Of a stretch of 64,000 bases of DNA, positions 8,362 to 17,147 are shown one piece after another. The translations under genes and the position numbers were made by a program. Position 1 is the stretch's first letter. Each line of letters begins with the position of its first letter. The notes beneath the pieces were generated by a model. That model was given only the letters and a program-made list of their open reading frames with translations, was not told where the DNA came from and did no database searches. Where the stretch lies: NCBI GenBank assembly GCA_963678575.2, contig CAXXHV010000002.1, positions 1,054,001 to 1,118,000 on the forward strand, in the 5' to 3' direction. Source of the DNA: Pleomorphochaeta sp963678575. GTDB taxonomy: Bacteria > Spirochaetota > Spirochaetia > Sphaerochaetales > Sphaerochaetaceae.

Positions 8362-9135
8362 GTGAGTTACACATTAGTTATTGTAATAAGAGATGATCAA
8401 ACTAGATTAGATTTAATTTCAAATATAAATTGGAAACAATTAGAAATTGAGTTAATAGCATCTTTAAAAGAGGGAATTATTGCCCAAAAACTTATCGAAT
8501 TATTAAAACCAGATATGGTAATAACAGAATTTTCTGTGAGAGGAGTATATGCAATGCTTCAATCTTGTCCAATTTACCATACATTAATCTTTGGAAATAG
8601 CGAAAAAGAAATGAGTAGCACTCATAAAGCTTTTGGTCTTGGTGTTTTTGAATATTATCAAAAACCGATTACTTCAGAAAAATTTAATTATATCCTATAT
8701 GATATGAAAAAGAAAATTGAAAAAGACAAAAGAAATATAATTGAAAATAATGGTGAAAATAAATTTAATGCGATTGAACTTCCTTCAATAACAACAAATC
8801 ATCTTACCAATTCTGCAATTACTTTCGTTGAACAAAATTATTCTAAAAACATTGGACTTCAAGAAACTGCTGCTTTTTTGGGAGTAAGCGAAGCTCATTT
8901 ATCTAGAGTTTTTAAAAGTGAAACTAAAATGAATTTTGTTAAATATTTAAACTCTTATAGAATTAACGAGAGTATTCATTTGATGAATGATGTTTCACTT
9001 GGAATTAACCAAATTTGTAATTCTGTTGGTATCCATAATCCAAGCTATTATTCAAAAATATTCAAAAATATTTTAGGAGTTAGTCCTAACAAATATAGAG
9101 ATTCCTATATTTCTTATAATTTAAATAGTAAATAA
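8362..9135 (+). CDS. AraC-type regulator with degenerate receiver domain (YesN-like)
   Basis: Two domains are visible. Residues 1-120 resemble a YesN-type response-regulator receiver (NWKQLEIEL, LIELLKPDMVITEF, YYQKPIT): the phospho-acceptor Asp position is Glu56, while acidic residues D11/D12 and Lys101 are retained. Residues about 148-250 form a double HTH AraC domain with the VGIHNPSYYSKIFKNILGVSP signature (in two parts: VGIHNPSYYSKIFK and GVSPNKYR). Start is GTG at 8362 with GGAAA upstream. No histidine kinase is adjacent, so phosphorylation control may be lost; Glu can mimic phospho-Asp. The targets are unknown. It is a lone gene followed by a terminator. Confidence 0.8.
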   Translation: MSYTLVIVIRDDQTRLDLISNINWKQLEIELIASLKEGIIAQKLIELLKPDMVITEFSVRGVYAMLQSCPIYHTLIFGNSEKEMSSTHKAFGLGVFEYYQKPITSEKFNYILYDMKKKIEKDKRNIIENNGENKFNAIELPSITTNHLTNSAITFVEQNYSKNIGLQETAAFLGVSEAHLSRVFKSETKMNFVKYLNSYRINESIHLMNDVSLGINQICNSVGIHNPSYYSKIFKNILGVSPNKYRDSYISYNLNSK

Positions 9136-9159
9136 AAGAATTACTTTTTAGTAAATTAC

Positions 9160-9199
9160 AAAAGGGAACACCATATAATAATATAATGTCCCCTTTTTT
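9160..9199 (+). terminator. Rho-independent terminator
   Basis: AAAAGGGAACA (9160-9170) pairs with TGTCCCCTTTT (9187-9197) except for one A-C mismatch, and six T residues follow. It ends the AraC-type gene and lies in the gap to the convergent DtxR-type gene. Confidence 0.8.
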
Positions 9200-9227
9200 A
9201 TATTTTCAAACACATAAATATTTAATG

Positions 9228-9641
9228 CTAATGATTACTCTTCATATGGCCTTCTAGGTAACTAGCAATTTTTTCCATTGTTTCACTAGATACATCATGT
9301 TCTATTAAACATGCATCCCTATTACTAGCTTCTTCACTAACATTTAAAACTTCTCTTAAAAATCTAACTAAAGTTGTATGTCTTTTATATACCATTGAAG
9401 CATGGATTTTACCTTTTTCTGTTAAAGAAATTTTTCCATATGTTTCATGGTTAATATAACCTTCTGCATTAAGAACCTTCATAGCCCTATTTACACTAGG
9501 CTTTGAGACATTTAACCTTTCAGCAATGTCTGTAGTTCTAACAATACCTTTTTCGCTCTCAATATTGAGTACAGCTTCTAAATAGTCTTCACCTGATTTA
9601 TTCATATATAACAATATATCTAATAATTTAGGTTTTGTCAC
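9228..9641 (-). CDS. DtxR/MntR-family metal-dependent transcriptional regulator
   Basis: The winged-helix N-terminal region reads EDYLEAVLNIESEKG, then TTDIAERLNVSKPSVNRAMKVL (HTH recognition region), followed by the dimerisation/metal domain with RHTTLVRFLREVL and the C-terminal DACLIEHDVSSETMEKI. This fits manganese/iron-responsive repressors (MntR, TroR). The frame opens at GTG 9641, but family members usually begin near MNKSGEDYLEA, which corresponds to the ATG at 9605. Neither start has a convincing ribosome binding site. No metal transporter gene lies beside it, so its regulon must be elsewhere. Confidence 0.88.
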   Translation of the reverse strand: MTKPKLLDILLYMNKSGEDYLEAVLNIESEKGIVRTTDIAERLNVSKPSVNRAMKVLNAEGYINHETYGKISLTEKGKIHASMVYKRHTTLVRFLREVLNVSEEASNRDACLIEHDVSSETMEKIASYLEGHMKSNH

Positions 9642-9680
9642 TCACTATTTTAACATTTTTTTAAGATTTTTTTTAAGTTA

Positions 9681-9710
9681 TTGACATAGGTCATAAAGTA
9701 ATTTCATACT
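9681..9710 (+). promoter_or_regulatory. Possible sigma-70 promoter facing the E2-like gene
   Basis: A consensus TTGACA (9681-9686) is followed after 18 bases by CATACT (9705-9710). It points away from the regulator at 9228-9641 and would give a 5' leader of roughly 215 bases before the gene at 9936. That leader contains no evident ORF or riboswitch; a closer TATAAT (9888-9893) lacks a good -35. Confidence 0.4.
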
Positions 9711-9935
9711 ATATAACTAATTATCAAAATAATATCCACTTAATCAATTTCAAATTTTTATTAGCAATTACTAACTTAATGTTTAAAATAGATAACTTAT
9801 ATAGTTACTTATATTATTTTTTTTAGATTTTAAACAAATATATAACATAGTAATTTTTTTTTTACATGAATCTAAAAAATAGAGTATTATAATAAAAGAA
9901 ATATTTAACTCAATAAGTAATTAAAGGAATTGACT

Positions 9936-10796
9936 ATGCCAAAAAGAAATGATGCGACATTTGTTAATCAAGATCAAGCATTTAAAAAATTATTTCCATA
10001 TTTAATGCCAAGGAAATGCGATTCACTCGTATATTTAAATTTAGACTTGGATCTTACAAAAACTTTAGAATTCATAAGGAATAATCAAAATAACATTTTA
10101 AAAAGAAAATATAGGGTATTTGAAGTTTTAATAGCAGCTTTTATAAGATTATTTGTTATAAGAGAAGAATTAAATAGATTTATTATGAATAAGAAGTTAT
10201 GGCAAAGAAATGATATTTCAATTAATTTTATTGCAAAAGAAGATTATAAAGACGAAGCAAATGAACATAGTATTGTCTTAAATTTTGATAAAAATGTAAC
10301 CTTAAATGATATTTCACAAATTATAAATGAAAAAATTCTTGATGCTAGAAATGCTACAAAAGAACAAATAGTTAATCCAACAGATAATTTAGTTAATATT
10401 TTTTCATCTTTTCCTTCTCCAATAATTACTTTATTAATATCAATAATTAAATTTTTAGACATAAAAGGTAAAGCCCCTCTTTCTTTAACTAAAGATGATG
10501 GACTTCACTGCTCAGCCTATTTGAGTAATTTAGGAAGTATTGGATTAAATACAGGAGCTGTTCATCATCATCTATACCAATGGGGAACAACTAGCATTTT
10601 TATTACTATTGGAGCTTTAAAAAGAAAAAGAATTAAAACAGATGAAGGCTTTATGAGAAAAGATTCAATTGAAATAGGTCTAACAATTGATGAAAGAATT
10701 GCAGATGGATATTATTTTGTAAAATCATTAAATGTTTTACAAGATATATTAAATAATCCCGAACAATTATTAACTTCTACTTATAGTGATAATTAA
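9936..10796 (+). CDS. 2-oxoacid dehydrogenase E2-like acyltransferase domain protein, catalytic His absent
   Basis: A stand-alone protein with the chloramphenicol-acetyltransferase/E2 catalytic fold. The C-terminal part carries CSAYLSNLGSIGLNTGAVHHHLYQWG and then LTIDERIADGYYF (quoted in part), where classical E2 enzymes have DHRxxDG. The catalytic His is replaced by Glu at about residue 253. No lipoyl or E1/E3-binding domain is present. I chose the ATG at 9936, with AAAGGA seven bases upstream, over a TTG at 9930. It precedes an envelope gene cluster, so an acyl-transfer or scaffold role in lipid/glycan modification is a guess only. Confidence 0.7.
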   Translation: MPKRNDATFVNQDQAFKKLFPYLMPRKCDSLVYLNLDLDLTKTLEFIRNNQNNILKRKYRVFEVLIAAFIRLFVIREELNRFIMNKKLWQRNDISINFIAKEDYKDEANEHSIVLNFDKNVTLNDISQIINEKILDARNATKEQIVNPTDNLVNIFSSFPSPIITLLISIIKFLDIKGKAPLSLTKDDGLHCSAYLSNLGSIGLNTGAVHHHLYQWGTTSIFITIGALKRKRIKTDEGFMRKDSIEIGLTIDERIADGYYFVKSLNVLQDILNNPEQLLTSTYSDN

Positions 10797-10920
10797 AAAT
10801 ATTCCTATAAACATTTTTTACAAAAACATGAATTTATCAACTTTTATAATTTTGTTGCTTGTATATTAATTGTGCCTTTGTTAATCTTTATAAAAAATTA
10901 GATTAACTGGAGGAAGGAAA

Positions 10921-12198
10921 GTGAAAGCTGCCTTATTTGATATGGATGGTGTTTTATGTGACACTCAAAAATATCACCAATCATGTTATGAATATATTGC
11001 TAAAGAGTTTTATGGAATAACACTTGATAAAAAAATATCTGACAAATTAAAAGGAGTATTAAGAGCCGAAGGAGCAAAAATCTTCTGTAAAGCTGTTAAT
11101 ATTGAACCGAATGAAAATAATATTAATTATATATCTCAATTAAAAAATAAGCACTATTTACAAAAAGTTGAAGAAAATAAAAATTCGCTTTTAAAAGATG
11201 GTGCTATTTCTTTACTTGAAACTTTAAAAAATAATAAAATAAAAATTGCTTTAGTTAGTGCTTCAGCAAATGCTAGAAATATAATTAAATTAACTAATAT
11301 TGAACATTATTTTGATTATGTTGTTGATGTATCAGAAATAAATAATGGAAAGCCTAACCCTGCTATTTTTTTAAATGCTGCAGCTTATCTTGAAGTTAAA
11401 CCTTCAGATTGTGTAGTCTATGAAGACGCTATTAGTGGAATACAAGCCGCAAATGATAGTAATATGTATTCAATTGCAGTAGATGTTGATTTTAAAAATT
11501 CTATTTTTACATATTCTGGAAAAATTGCTGATCGATATGTAAAGAGTTTAACAGACCCTCTTTGTTATAAAGGATTATATGAAAACATATATGATAAAGG
11601 AAATGATTGCTCTTTATTTATTTTCGATGCTGGTAATGTAGTAATTAACAATATTCATTGTTTTAACGGAATTTTTGATCAATATAATCTTACAACTTCA
11701 GAAAAAAATGAATTCATCAAAGATTTTAATTTCTACACTGCGCCTTTAATGGATGGCAATATTACAACAGAATTTTTTATTAACAACATCAACAAAAACA
11801 TGAATCTAAATATTCAAGAAAAAGCTTTATATGAGCATTTCAAACCAACATTTAATGAACCAATTGTTAATTTAATAAAAGAATTAAAAAAACAAGGGAA
11901 AAGAGTTGTTTTGGGCTCGAATACATTTGCTCCTCATACTAAAAAAATGAAAGAAATGGGATTATATGATTTATTTGATGCAATTTATGCTAGTAATGAA
12001 ATACACCACTATAAACCAAATCCATCTTTTTTCCGTTATATTTTAGACAAAGAAAATATTCCAAGTGAAAAAGCCTATTTTATCGATGATTTGGCTGAAA
12101 ATATAGCAAGTGCGGCTTCTTTAAATATTAAAACATTAAATTATGTAAATGAGGATAAAGATGAAAAATTAAAAAATGCTTTTGAAGGTATTATCTAG
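10921..12198 (+). CDS. Tandem HAD-family phosphatase (beta-phosphoglucomutase-like + YihX-like)
   Basis: Two HAD domains are fused in 425 residues. Residues 1-215 begin with ALFDMDGVLCDTQ, carry the VSASANARN motif II region and end with the motif IV YEDAISGIQAA, as in beta-phosphoglucomutase or sugar-phosphate phosphatases. Residues about 228-425 begin with LFIFDAGNVVINN, have LGSNTFAPH and end with YFIDDLAENIASA, resembling YihX-type glucose-1-phosphatases. Start is GTG at 10921 with GGAGG seven bases upstream. It is followed by a flippase, RND exporter and LicD gene, which suggests sugar-phosphate handling for a surface glycan. Substrates cannot be read from sequence. Confidence 0.85.
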   Translation: MKAALFDMDGVLCDTQKYHQSCYEYIAKEFYGITLDKKISDKLKGVLRAEGAKIFCKAVNIEPNENNINYISQLKNKHYLQKVEENKNSLLKDGAISLLETLKNNKIKIALVSASANARNIIKLTNIEHYFDYVVDVSEINNGKPNPAIFLNAAAYLEVKPSDCVVYEDAISGIQAANDSNMYSIAVDVDFKNSIFTYSGKIADRYVKSLTDPLCYKGLYENIYDKGNDCSLFIFDAGNVVINNIHCFNGIFDQYNLTTSEKNEFIKDFNFYTAPLMDGNITTEFFINNINKNMNLNIQEKALYEHFKPTFNEPIVNLIKELKKQGKRVVLGSNTFAPHTKKMKEMGLYDLFDAIYASNEIHHYKPNPSFFRYILDKENIPSEKAYFIDDLAENIASAASLNIKTLNYVNEDKDEKLKNAFEGII

Positions 12199-12389
12199 TA
12201 AGATTATGAAAAGAAATTGATAATAATATCAAATTTTATTGTCAATTTCCATATAATTTGTAATATTCAACAATATAATCTAACTAAATGTAACTTTTTA
12301 TGTGTTCAAATGTGTTTTTTTAATGGTTAACTAATAAAATTTCCCAAAAGGGTAGAAATTTTGTTTAACAAAGAGGTATATTTTTATTC

Positions 12390-13805
12390 ATGGCAAAATC
12401 TAAAAAACGTGATTTATCAAAAAAAACATTAATTTATTCTTTTGGAACTGTTGCTTCTGTTCTTGCTGCTGTTTTTGCCGCACCTATAATAACTAATTAT
12501 ATTAAGCCAGAAGATTTTGGAAATTTTGAATTTACTATTTCTATTATGTTTCTAATTTCGACTTGTGGTTTTCTTGATATTCCAAATGCAATGCTGAGAT
12601 TTATGTATGGAATCGATCATGAAGATAAAAACTTTCAAAGAAATACTATTTATTCTTCTCTTCTAATCCAATTTGTTTGCACTATCTTATTATTTGTTTT
12701 AGTGCCAATAATAAATCATTATATGAATATTCCCTTCCCTAAATCAGGGTTAATTTATGGCTTATGTTATTCAACAAGTTTGTTTTATCTAAATGTTGCA
12801 CGAGGACAAGATAAAGAATTAAATTATACTGTTGGTTTTTCTCTCTATCACACTTTCTATTTAATATCCATTATAACTTTAGTATTTGTTATGAGATTCC
12901 CTTCTCCTGCCATTCTTTGGTCTATGAGTATTGGGTATTCAATTCAAATTATATATCTTGAATTCAGAACAAAACTAATTAGAAATTTTAAATTTTCTTA
13001 TATTAAATTTAATGTATTAAAAAGAATTACAAAATTCGCTGCACCTCTTGCAATCGCTGCTTTTGGTAATTGGATTTTACAGCATTATACTAATATTAAA
13101 TTAGTTTCAGCAATGGGAACATATGAGAATGGAATCTATGCTCTTTCACTAAATGTTTCTAGAACAATACCTACTCTTTCTTTTGGCTTAATTATGGCTT
13201 GGCAAGAAATCGCATATTCTAATAAAGATATCAAAGAAGAAAAAAACAAGTATTTTGCAACTGCAATAATAAACATCGTTGTGATTCTAAGTTTAATTTA
13301 CATCCTTTTTGTTCCAGCGGCTACATTAATTGTCCCTTATTATTTGGGTACGGCATATGACGGACTTCTTTCTATCTTATTTTTAACAACTGCATCACTA
13401 AGCATTGATATGCTAAGTTTAATGCTTGCAAGCATAATAGGTAATTCTGTTAATAGTAAACCAATAATGATATCTATTGGTATTGGAGCTATATCATATT
13501 TATTACTAATTGATCCATTAATTAATTTATATGGCCTCGTTGGTGCAGGATTGGCAAATTTAATTGGATTTATCACAACCGCAATTGTTAGAATATTATG
13601 GATAAGATTTGCAATGAAGATAAAAATACCATTAATTAAAATTTCTTTTTTAGGTATAATAAGTGCATTAGTTGGGTTTTTAAGCTATAAATATGAAGTA
13701 AAAGGAAACATAACCTTATTAGTTATAGCAGCAATACCTTCTATTCCTTATTTCTTTTCTTTTGCTAAAAAAAGAAAAACTTTTAAGGAAAACAAAAATA
13801 TATAA
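12390..13805 (+). CDS. Polysaccharide (oligosaccharide-lipid) flippase, MOP/PST family
   Basis: A 471-residue integral membrane protein with about 12 hydrophobic segments. The N-terminal pattern, with LSKKTLIYSFGTVASVLAA then PIITNYIKPEDFGNFEF, is typical of Wzx-like exporters that move undecaprenyl-linked repeat units across the inner membrane. Start is ATG at 12390 with AGAGGT about 12 bases upstream. It sits 20 bases before the RND exporter gene, suggesting one transcript. Confident for family, not for substrate. Confidence 0.88.
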   Translation: MAKSKKRDLSKKTLIYSFGTVASVLAAVFAAPIITNYIKPEDFGNFEFTISIMFLISTCGFLDIPNAMLRFMYGIDHEDKNFQRNTIYSSLLIQFVCTILLFVLVPIINHYMNIPFPKSGLIYGLCYSTSLFYLNVARGQDKELNYTVGFSLYHTFYLISIITLVFVMRFPSPAILWSMSIGYSIQIIYLEFRTKLIRNFKFSYIKFNVLKRITKFAAPLAIAAFGNWILQHYTNIKLVSAMGTYENGIYALSLNVSRTIPTLSFGLIMAWQEIAYSNKDIKEEKNKYFATAIINIVVILSLIYILFVPAATLIVPYYLGTAYDGLLSILFLTTASLSIDMLSLMLASIIGNSVNSKPIMISIGIGAISYLLLIDPLINLYGLVGAGLANLIGFITTAIVRILWIRFAMKIKIPLIKISFLGIISALVGFLSYKYEVKGNITLLVIAAIPSIPYFFSFAKKRKTFKENKNI

Positions 13806-13825
13806 TTCAATCAATTGGAGAAAGA

Positions 13826-16186
13826 ATGAAAAAAATAATAAAGTTTGTAGAATCTCATTATAAAATTGTTTTAACAATAATCTTTATAATTACTATTGGG
13901 TTTATGTTTTCTCTAAAAGATATAAAAATTGATACTGATACCTCAAGCATTTTACCTCCTGATGCAGAATTGCAAGCTTTAAAAAATGAAGTATTAGGTG
14001 AAAAAAAATCAAGTTATCCCAAAGAATACTTTTTTATGCTCCAATCAGACTCATTATTTAGTGAGAAAACTTTTAACATATTAGATAAAGTTCTATTAGA
14101 ATTAAGTAATTACGATGAGTTGTCGAAATCTTTCTCTTTTTTAGACATGGCAACAATCGAAAAAAAAGGCACAAGACTTGCTATTGTCCCAATAAGCAAT
14201 CATAAATTAGGTGAGAAATGGACACAAGAAGAAGTTGATCTTGTAAAAAATAAAGTAGAAAACGATGATGTTATTAAAGGATTATTAACAAATAAAGATT
14301 TCACAAATATGGTAGTTACTTTTTCTAGCCGTGAATCAGATGCTCAAAGTGCAACTCTTGATAAAGAATGGGGTGATATTGTTAGACAGCTTAATGCTGT
14401 CGGAGAAGTCACAACTGGAGGATCTTCTCCTTTACGATCAAGGTTAAGTAAATATTTGATTTCTGATTTATTTTTACTATTATCTTTAGCATTTATCGTT
14501 ATTTTTATAATTTTCTATGTATCATTTAGAGGTAAAAGAGCTGTTTTTATTCCTTGTTCATTAACATTAATCGCGCTAATTTGGACACTTGGAACAATGA
14601 CCTTATTAGGATATCCATTATCTCTTATAAATCTGATAATTCCATGTATGGTAATGATTCTCGGTTCTGCATATAGTATTCATGTTTTAACTGAATATTA
14701 TAAATCCTTCATGACTTTTGAAAAAAGTGATTCAGTTGATATTAATGATCATGTTGTTACTGCTATTTCAAAAATAAATAGAACCATTGCATTAGCTTGT
14801 ATTACAACATCAATTGGTTTCTCTTCTTTATTAATTTGCCAAATTGAAGGATTTAGGCAAATGGGATTAACAGTAACAATTGGATTAATTTATTGCGCAC
14901 TCCTTTCTCTTATTTATATTCCAGCAACTTTAAGAACAGCAAAATCACCAAAACAAAAACAATTAAATGCTATAAAAACAGGTTTTTTATCCAAAATAAT
15001 TGATAAACTTTCAAAATATGTTGTTAGAAGATGGTATATTAATATTATCATTGCTTTTGTAATTATTATCGGATTCTTTCTTTCAAAAGACCATATTTCA
15101 ACACAAACAAATTTCATGAAATATTTCCCAAAAAATGATTCTCTTGTTAAAGATTTTAAGGACTATGCCGTAGAATATGGAAGTACAATACCTCTTTACA
15201 TTGTTTTACAAGCCCCTGAAGGATCTAAAGATTTCTTTTTAGATCCACAGAATTTAACTAAAGTTCATGATTTTGAAAAAACACTCATGGATAATTGCCC
15301 AGATTTAGTTCATGATTTGTCATTTAGTAATTATGTTGCTTTTATGAATAATAAATATTCAAATAAAAATAAAATACCTGAAAACAAAGGCCTTTTATTA
15401 ATTCTAACAAGATATATTAAACTTATTTCAAATAATATGGAAAATAGCTCATTAGTTGACAATTTGATTAGTGAAGATGGCAATCAAGTCGTACTCAGAA
15501 TTACATATTATGATAGTGTAGAAATGGACCAACCTACACTTGATTCAGCAAAACGAATAGAAGAAGTTATGTTCAACAATCTCTATAGACTTCCTGATAA
15601 TGTGAATATGGAATATTGGAGTGATGCAACAAATGGCTTGCATCTTACCGAAGTCATGAATGAAGACCAAAGAAAATCAACAATTCTTTCATTCATTCTT
15701 GTCTTTATTATATTAGTCTTTTTATTTAAATCTTTTATTAATAGTATATATACAATACTCCCAGTATTTATTGGAATTATGGCAAACTATATTTTCATGT
15801 TTTTATTTAGGATACCATTCGATGTAGTAACTTCTATGTTTGTATCAATAACAGTTGGGATTGGTGTTGATGATGCAATTCATTATATGTTACGTTATAC
15901 AAATATTAAAACCAATAATAAAAAATTGCAAATCACAGGAATAGTAAGACTAACTTTAAAAGAAACAGGTAGAGCAATTATTTTAACAAGTGTTTCAATA
16001 ATTGCTGGAATGATTGTACTTGTTTTTGCCCGATATACTCCAATAAAATATTTTGGAATATTACTTGCAATTGCATTATTTAATACAACTATCTCAACAT
16101 TAATAATATTACCTTCAACAATGATATTTGTTGATAAAATTAAAAACACACTAAAAAATAATAAACACATTAAAAAAAGAAAATAG
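13826..16186 (+). CDS. RND-superfamily (MMPL-type) exporter, paralogue 1
   Basis: A 786-residue protein with the RND duplication: an N-terminal membrane anchor, a periplasmic loop (about residues 30-210), a bundle of transmembrane helices, then the same arrangement again. Markers are GSAYSIHVLTEYYKSF and the matching GIGVDDAIHYMLRYTNI in the two halves, the latter containing the DD pair that often carries protons. Proteins of this predicted-exporter class move lipids, hopanoids or lipoglycans. Cotranscription with a flippase and LicD points to an envelope lipid or glycolipid. It shares distinctive stretches (IEKKGTRL; FMKYFP/YMAYFP) with the protein at 25212-27656. Confidence 0.85.
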   Translation: MKKIIKFVESHYKIVLTIIFIITIGFMFSLKDIKIDTDTSSILPPDAELQALKNEVLGEKKSSYPKEYFFMLQSDSLFSEKTFNILDKVLLELSNYDELSKSFSFLDMATIEKKGTRLAIVPISNHKLGEKWTQEEVDLVKNKVENDDVIKGLLTNKDFTNMVVTFSSRESDAQSATLDKEWGDIVRQLNAVGEVTTGGSSPLRSRLSKYLISDLFLLLSLAFIVIFIIFYVSFRGKRAVFIPCSLTLIALIWTLGTMTLLGYPLSLINLIIPCMVMILGSAYSIHVLTEYYKSFMTFEKSDSVDINDHVVTAISKINRTIALACITTSIGFSSLLICQIEGFRQMGLTVTIGLIYCALLSLIYIPATLRTAKSPKQKQLNAIKTGFLSKIIDKLSKYVVRRWYINIIIAFVIIIGFFLSKDHISTQTNFMKYFPKNDSLVKDFKDYAVEYGSTIPLYIVLQAPEGSKDFFLDPQNLTKVHDFEKTLMDNCPDLVHDLSFSNYVAFMNNKYSNKNKIPENKGLLLILTRYIKLISNNMENSSLVDNLISEDGNQVVLRITYYDSVEMDQPTLDSAKRIEEVMFNNLYRLPDNVNMEYWSDATNGLHLTEVMNEDQRKSTILSFILVFIILVFLFKSFINSIYTILPVFIGIMANYIFMFLFRIPFDVVTSMFVSITVGIGVDDAIHYMLRYTNIKTNNKKLQITGIVRLTLKETGRAIILTSVSIIAGMIVLVFARYTPIKYFGILLAIALFNTTISTLIILPSTMIFVDKIKNTLKNNKHIKKRK

Positions 16187-16205
16187 AAAAATAAAAAGGG
16201 AAAAA

Positions 16206-17039
16206 ATGATTATTGAAAAAATTGATGAAAGATATAGAGGGCATCTTTCAAAAGAAGAAATGCAAAAAATTGAATTAAAAATTTTGAAACATGTTGTTAA
16301 ATTTTGTGATGACAATAACATCACTTATTTTTTATATGGTGGGACACTATTAGGCTCAATAAGAGAAAAAGGTTTTATTCCTTGGGATGATGATATTGAT
16401 ATTGCAATGCCAAGACCAGATTATGATAAGTTTATAAAAACATATGTAAATAGTGATCGTTATATTTTAAATAGTTTTGAAAAAGATAAATCCTATTATT
16501 TTCCTTTTGCTAAAGTATATGATAATCATACTTACTTAGATGAAAGAACAACAAAAAGAATTCCTATGGGAGTATATATTGATATTTTCCCTATCGATGT
16601 TTTTGATAATAATAAATTTAGATATTTCTTAAACAAATTAAAAAGAGGTCTAATTCATACAAAAATTGCAACAATAAAAAAAGATAATTCATTATTATTG
16701 AATTCTTTAATATTATTTGGTCGTATTTTTACTTTTTGGGTTCCAATAAATGGATTCTTAAAATCAATGGAAAAAAATGTTAGAAAAATACCAATTAACA
16801 AAGCTACAAAAGTGGGGACTGTAACTGAAGGCTATGTAACATCACTCCCCTATTCGTATGAAAGTATTTCAAAAACAATTGATTCTCCATTTGAAGATAT
16901 TATGGTAAAAGTTCCACATGGATATGATGAGATTTTAAGTACTTTATATGGCGATTATATGACTCCACCACCTCCACATAAACAAAAAACAATTCATGAA
17001 AAATTCTTTTGTGGATATAGAGAAGGTTATAGAGATTAA
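16206..17039 (+). CDS. LicD-family phosphotransferase
   Basis: LicD proteins transfer phosphocholine or related phospho-groups from a CDP-activated donor to glycans. The hallmark is seen in YFLYGGTLLGSIREKGFIPWDDDIDIAMPRPDYDKF (parts: GGTLLGSIREKGFIPWDDDI), containing the nucleotidyltransferase-like DDDID metal site near residues 62-66. At 277 residues it is full length. It begins 19 bases after the RND gene with AAGGG upstream. The CDP-choline or CDP-ribitol donor is unknown; no licA/licC gene is here. Likely decorates the glycan exported by the neighbouring genes. Confidence 0.9.
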   Translation: MIIEKIDERYRGHLSKEEMQKIELKILKHVVKFCDDNNITYFLYGGTLLGSIREKGFIPWDDDIDIAMPRPDYDKFIKTYVNSDRYILNSFEKDKSYYFPFAKVYDNHTYLDERTTKRIPMGVYIDIFPIDVFDNNKFRYFLNKLKRGLIHTKIATIKKDNSLLLNSLILFGRIFTFWVPINGFLKSMEKNVRKIPINKATKVGTVTEGYVTSLPYSYESISKTIDSPFEDIMVKVPHGYDEILSTLYGDYMTPPPPHKQKTIHEKFFCGYREGYRD

Positions 17040-17086
17040 TAATTAATTCACTTTCATACTCATTTTGTATAAATATTCATTATTGC

Positions 17087-17115
17087 TTGTATATTTTGAA
17101 ATATTTTACTATAAT
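17087..17115 (+). promoter_or_regulatory. Sigma-70 promoter of the amino acid ABC operon
   Basis: TTGTAT (17087-17092), a 17-base spacer and a consensus TATAAT (17110-17115) lie just upstream of the binding-protein gene; transcription would start near 17122. Confidence 0.65.
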
Positions 17116-17147
17116 TCCTTCAATATTAACTAAGGATGAGAGAATAT

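Noticed and set aside
12213..12249. Hairpin GAAATTGA/TCAATTTC after the double-HAD gene
   Set aside because: The stem is A/T-only and lacks a T tail; it is not a convincing terminator, so the flippase operon may read through from the HAD gene.
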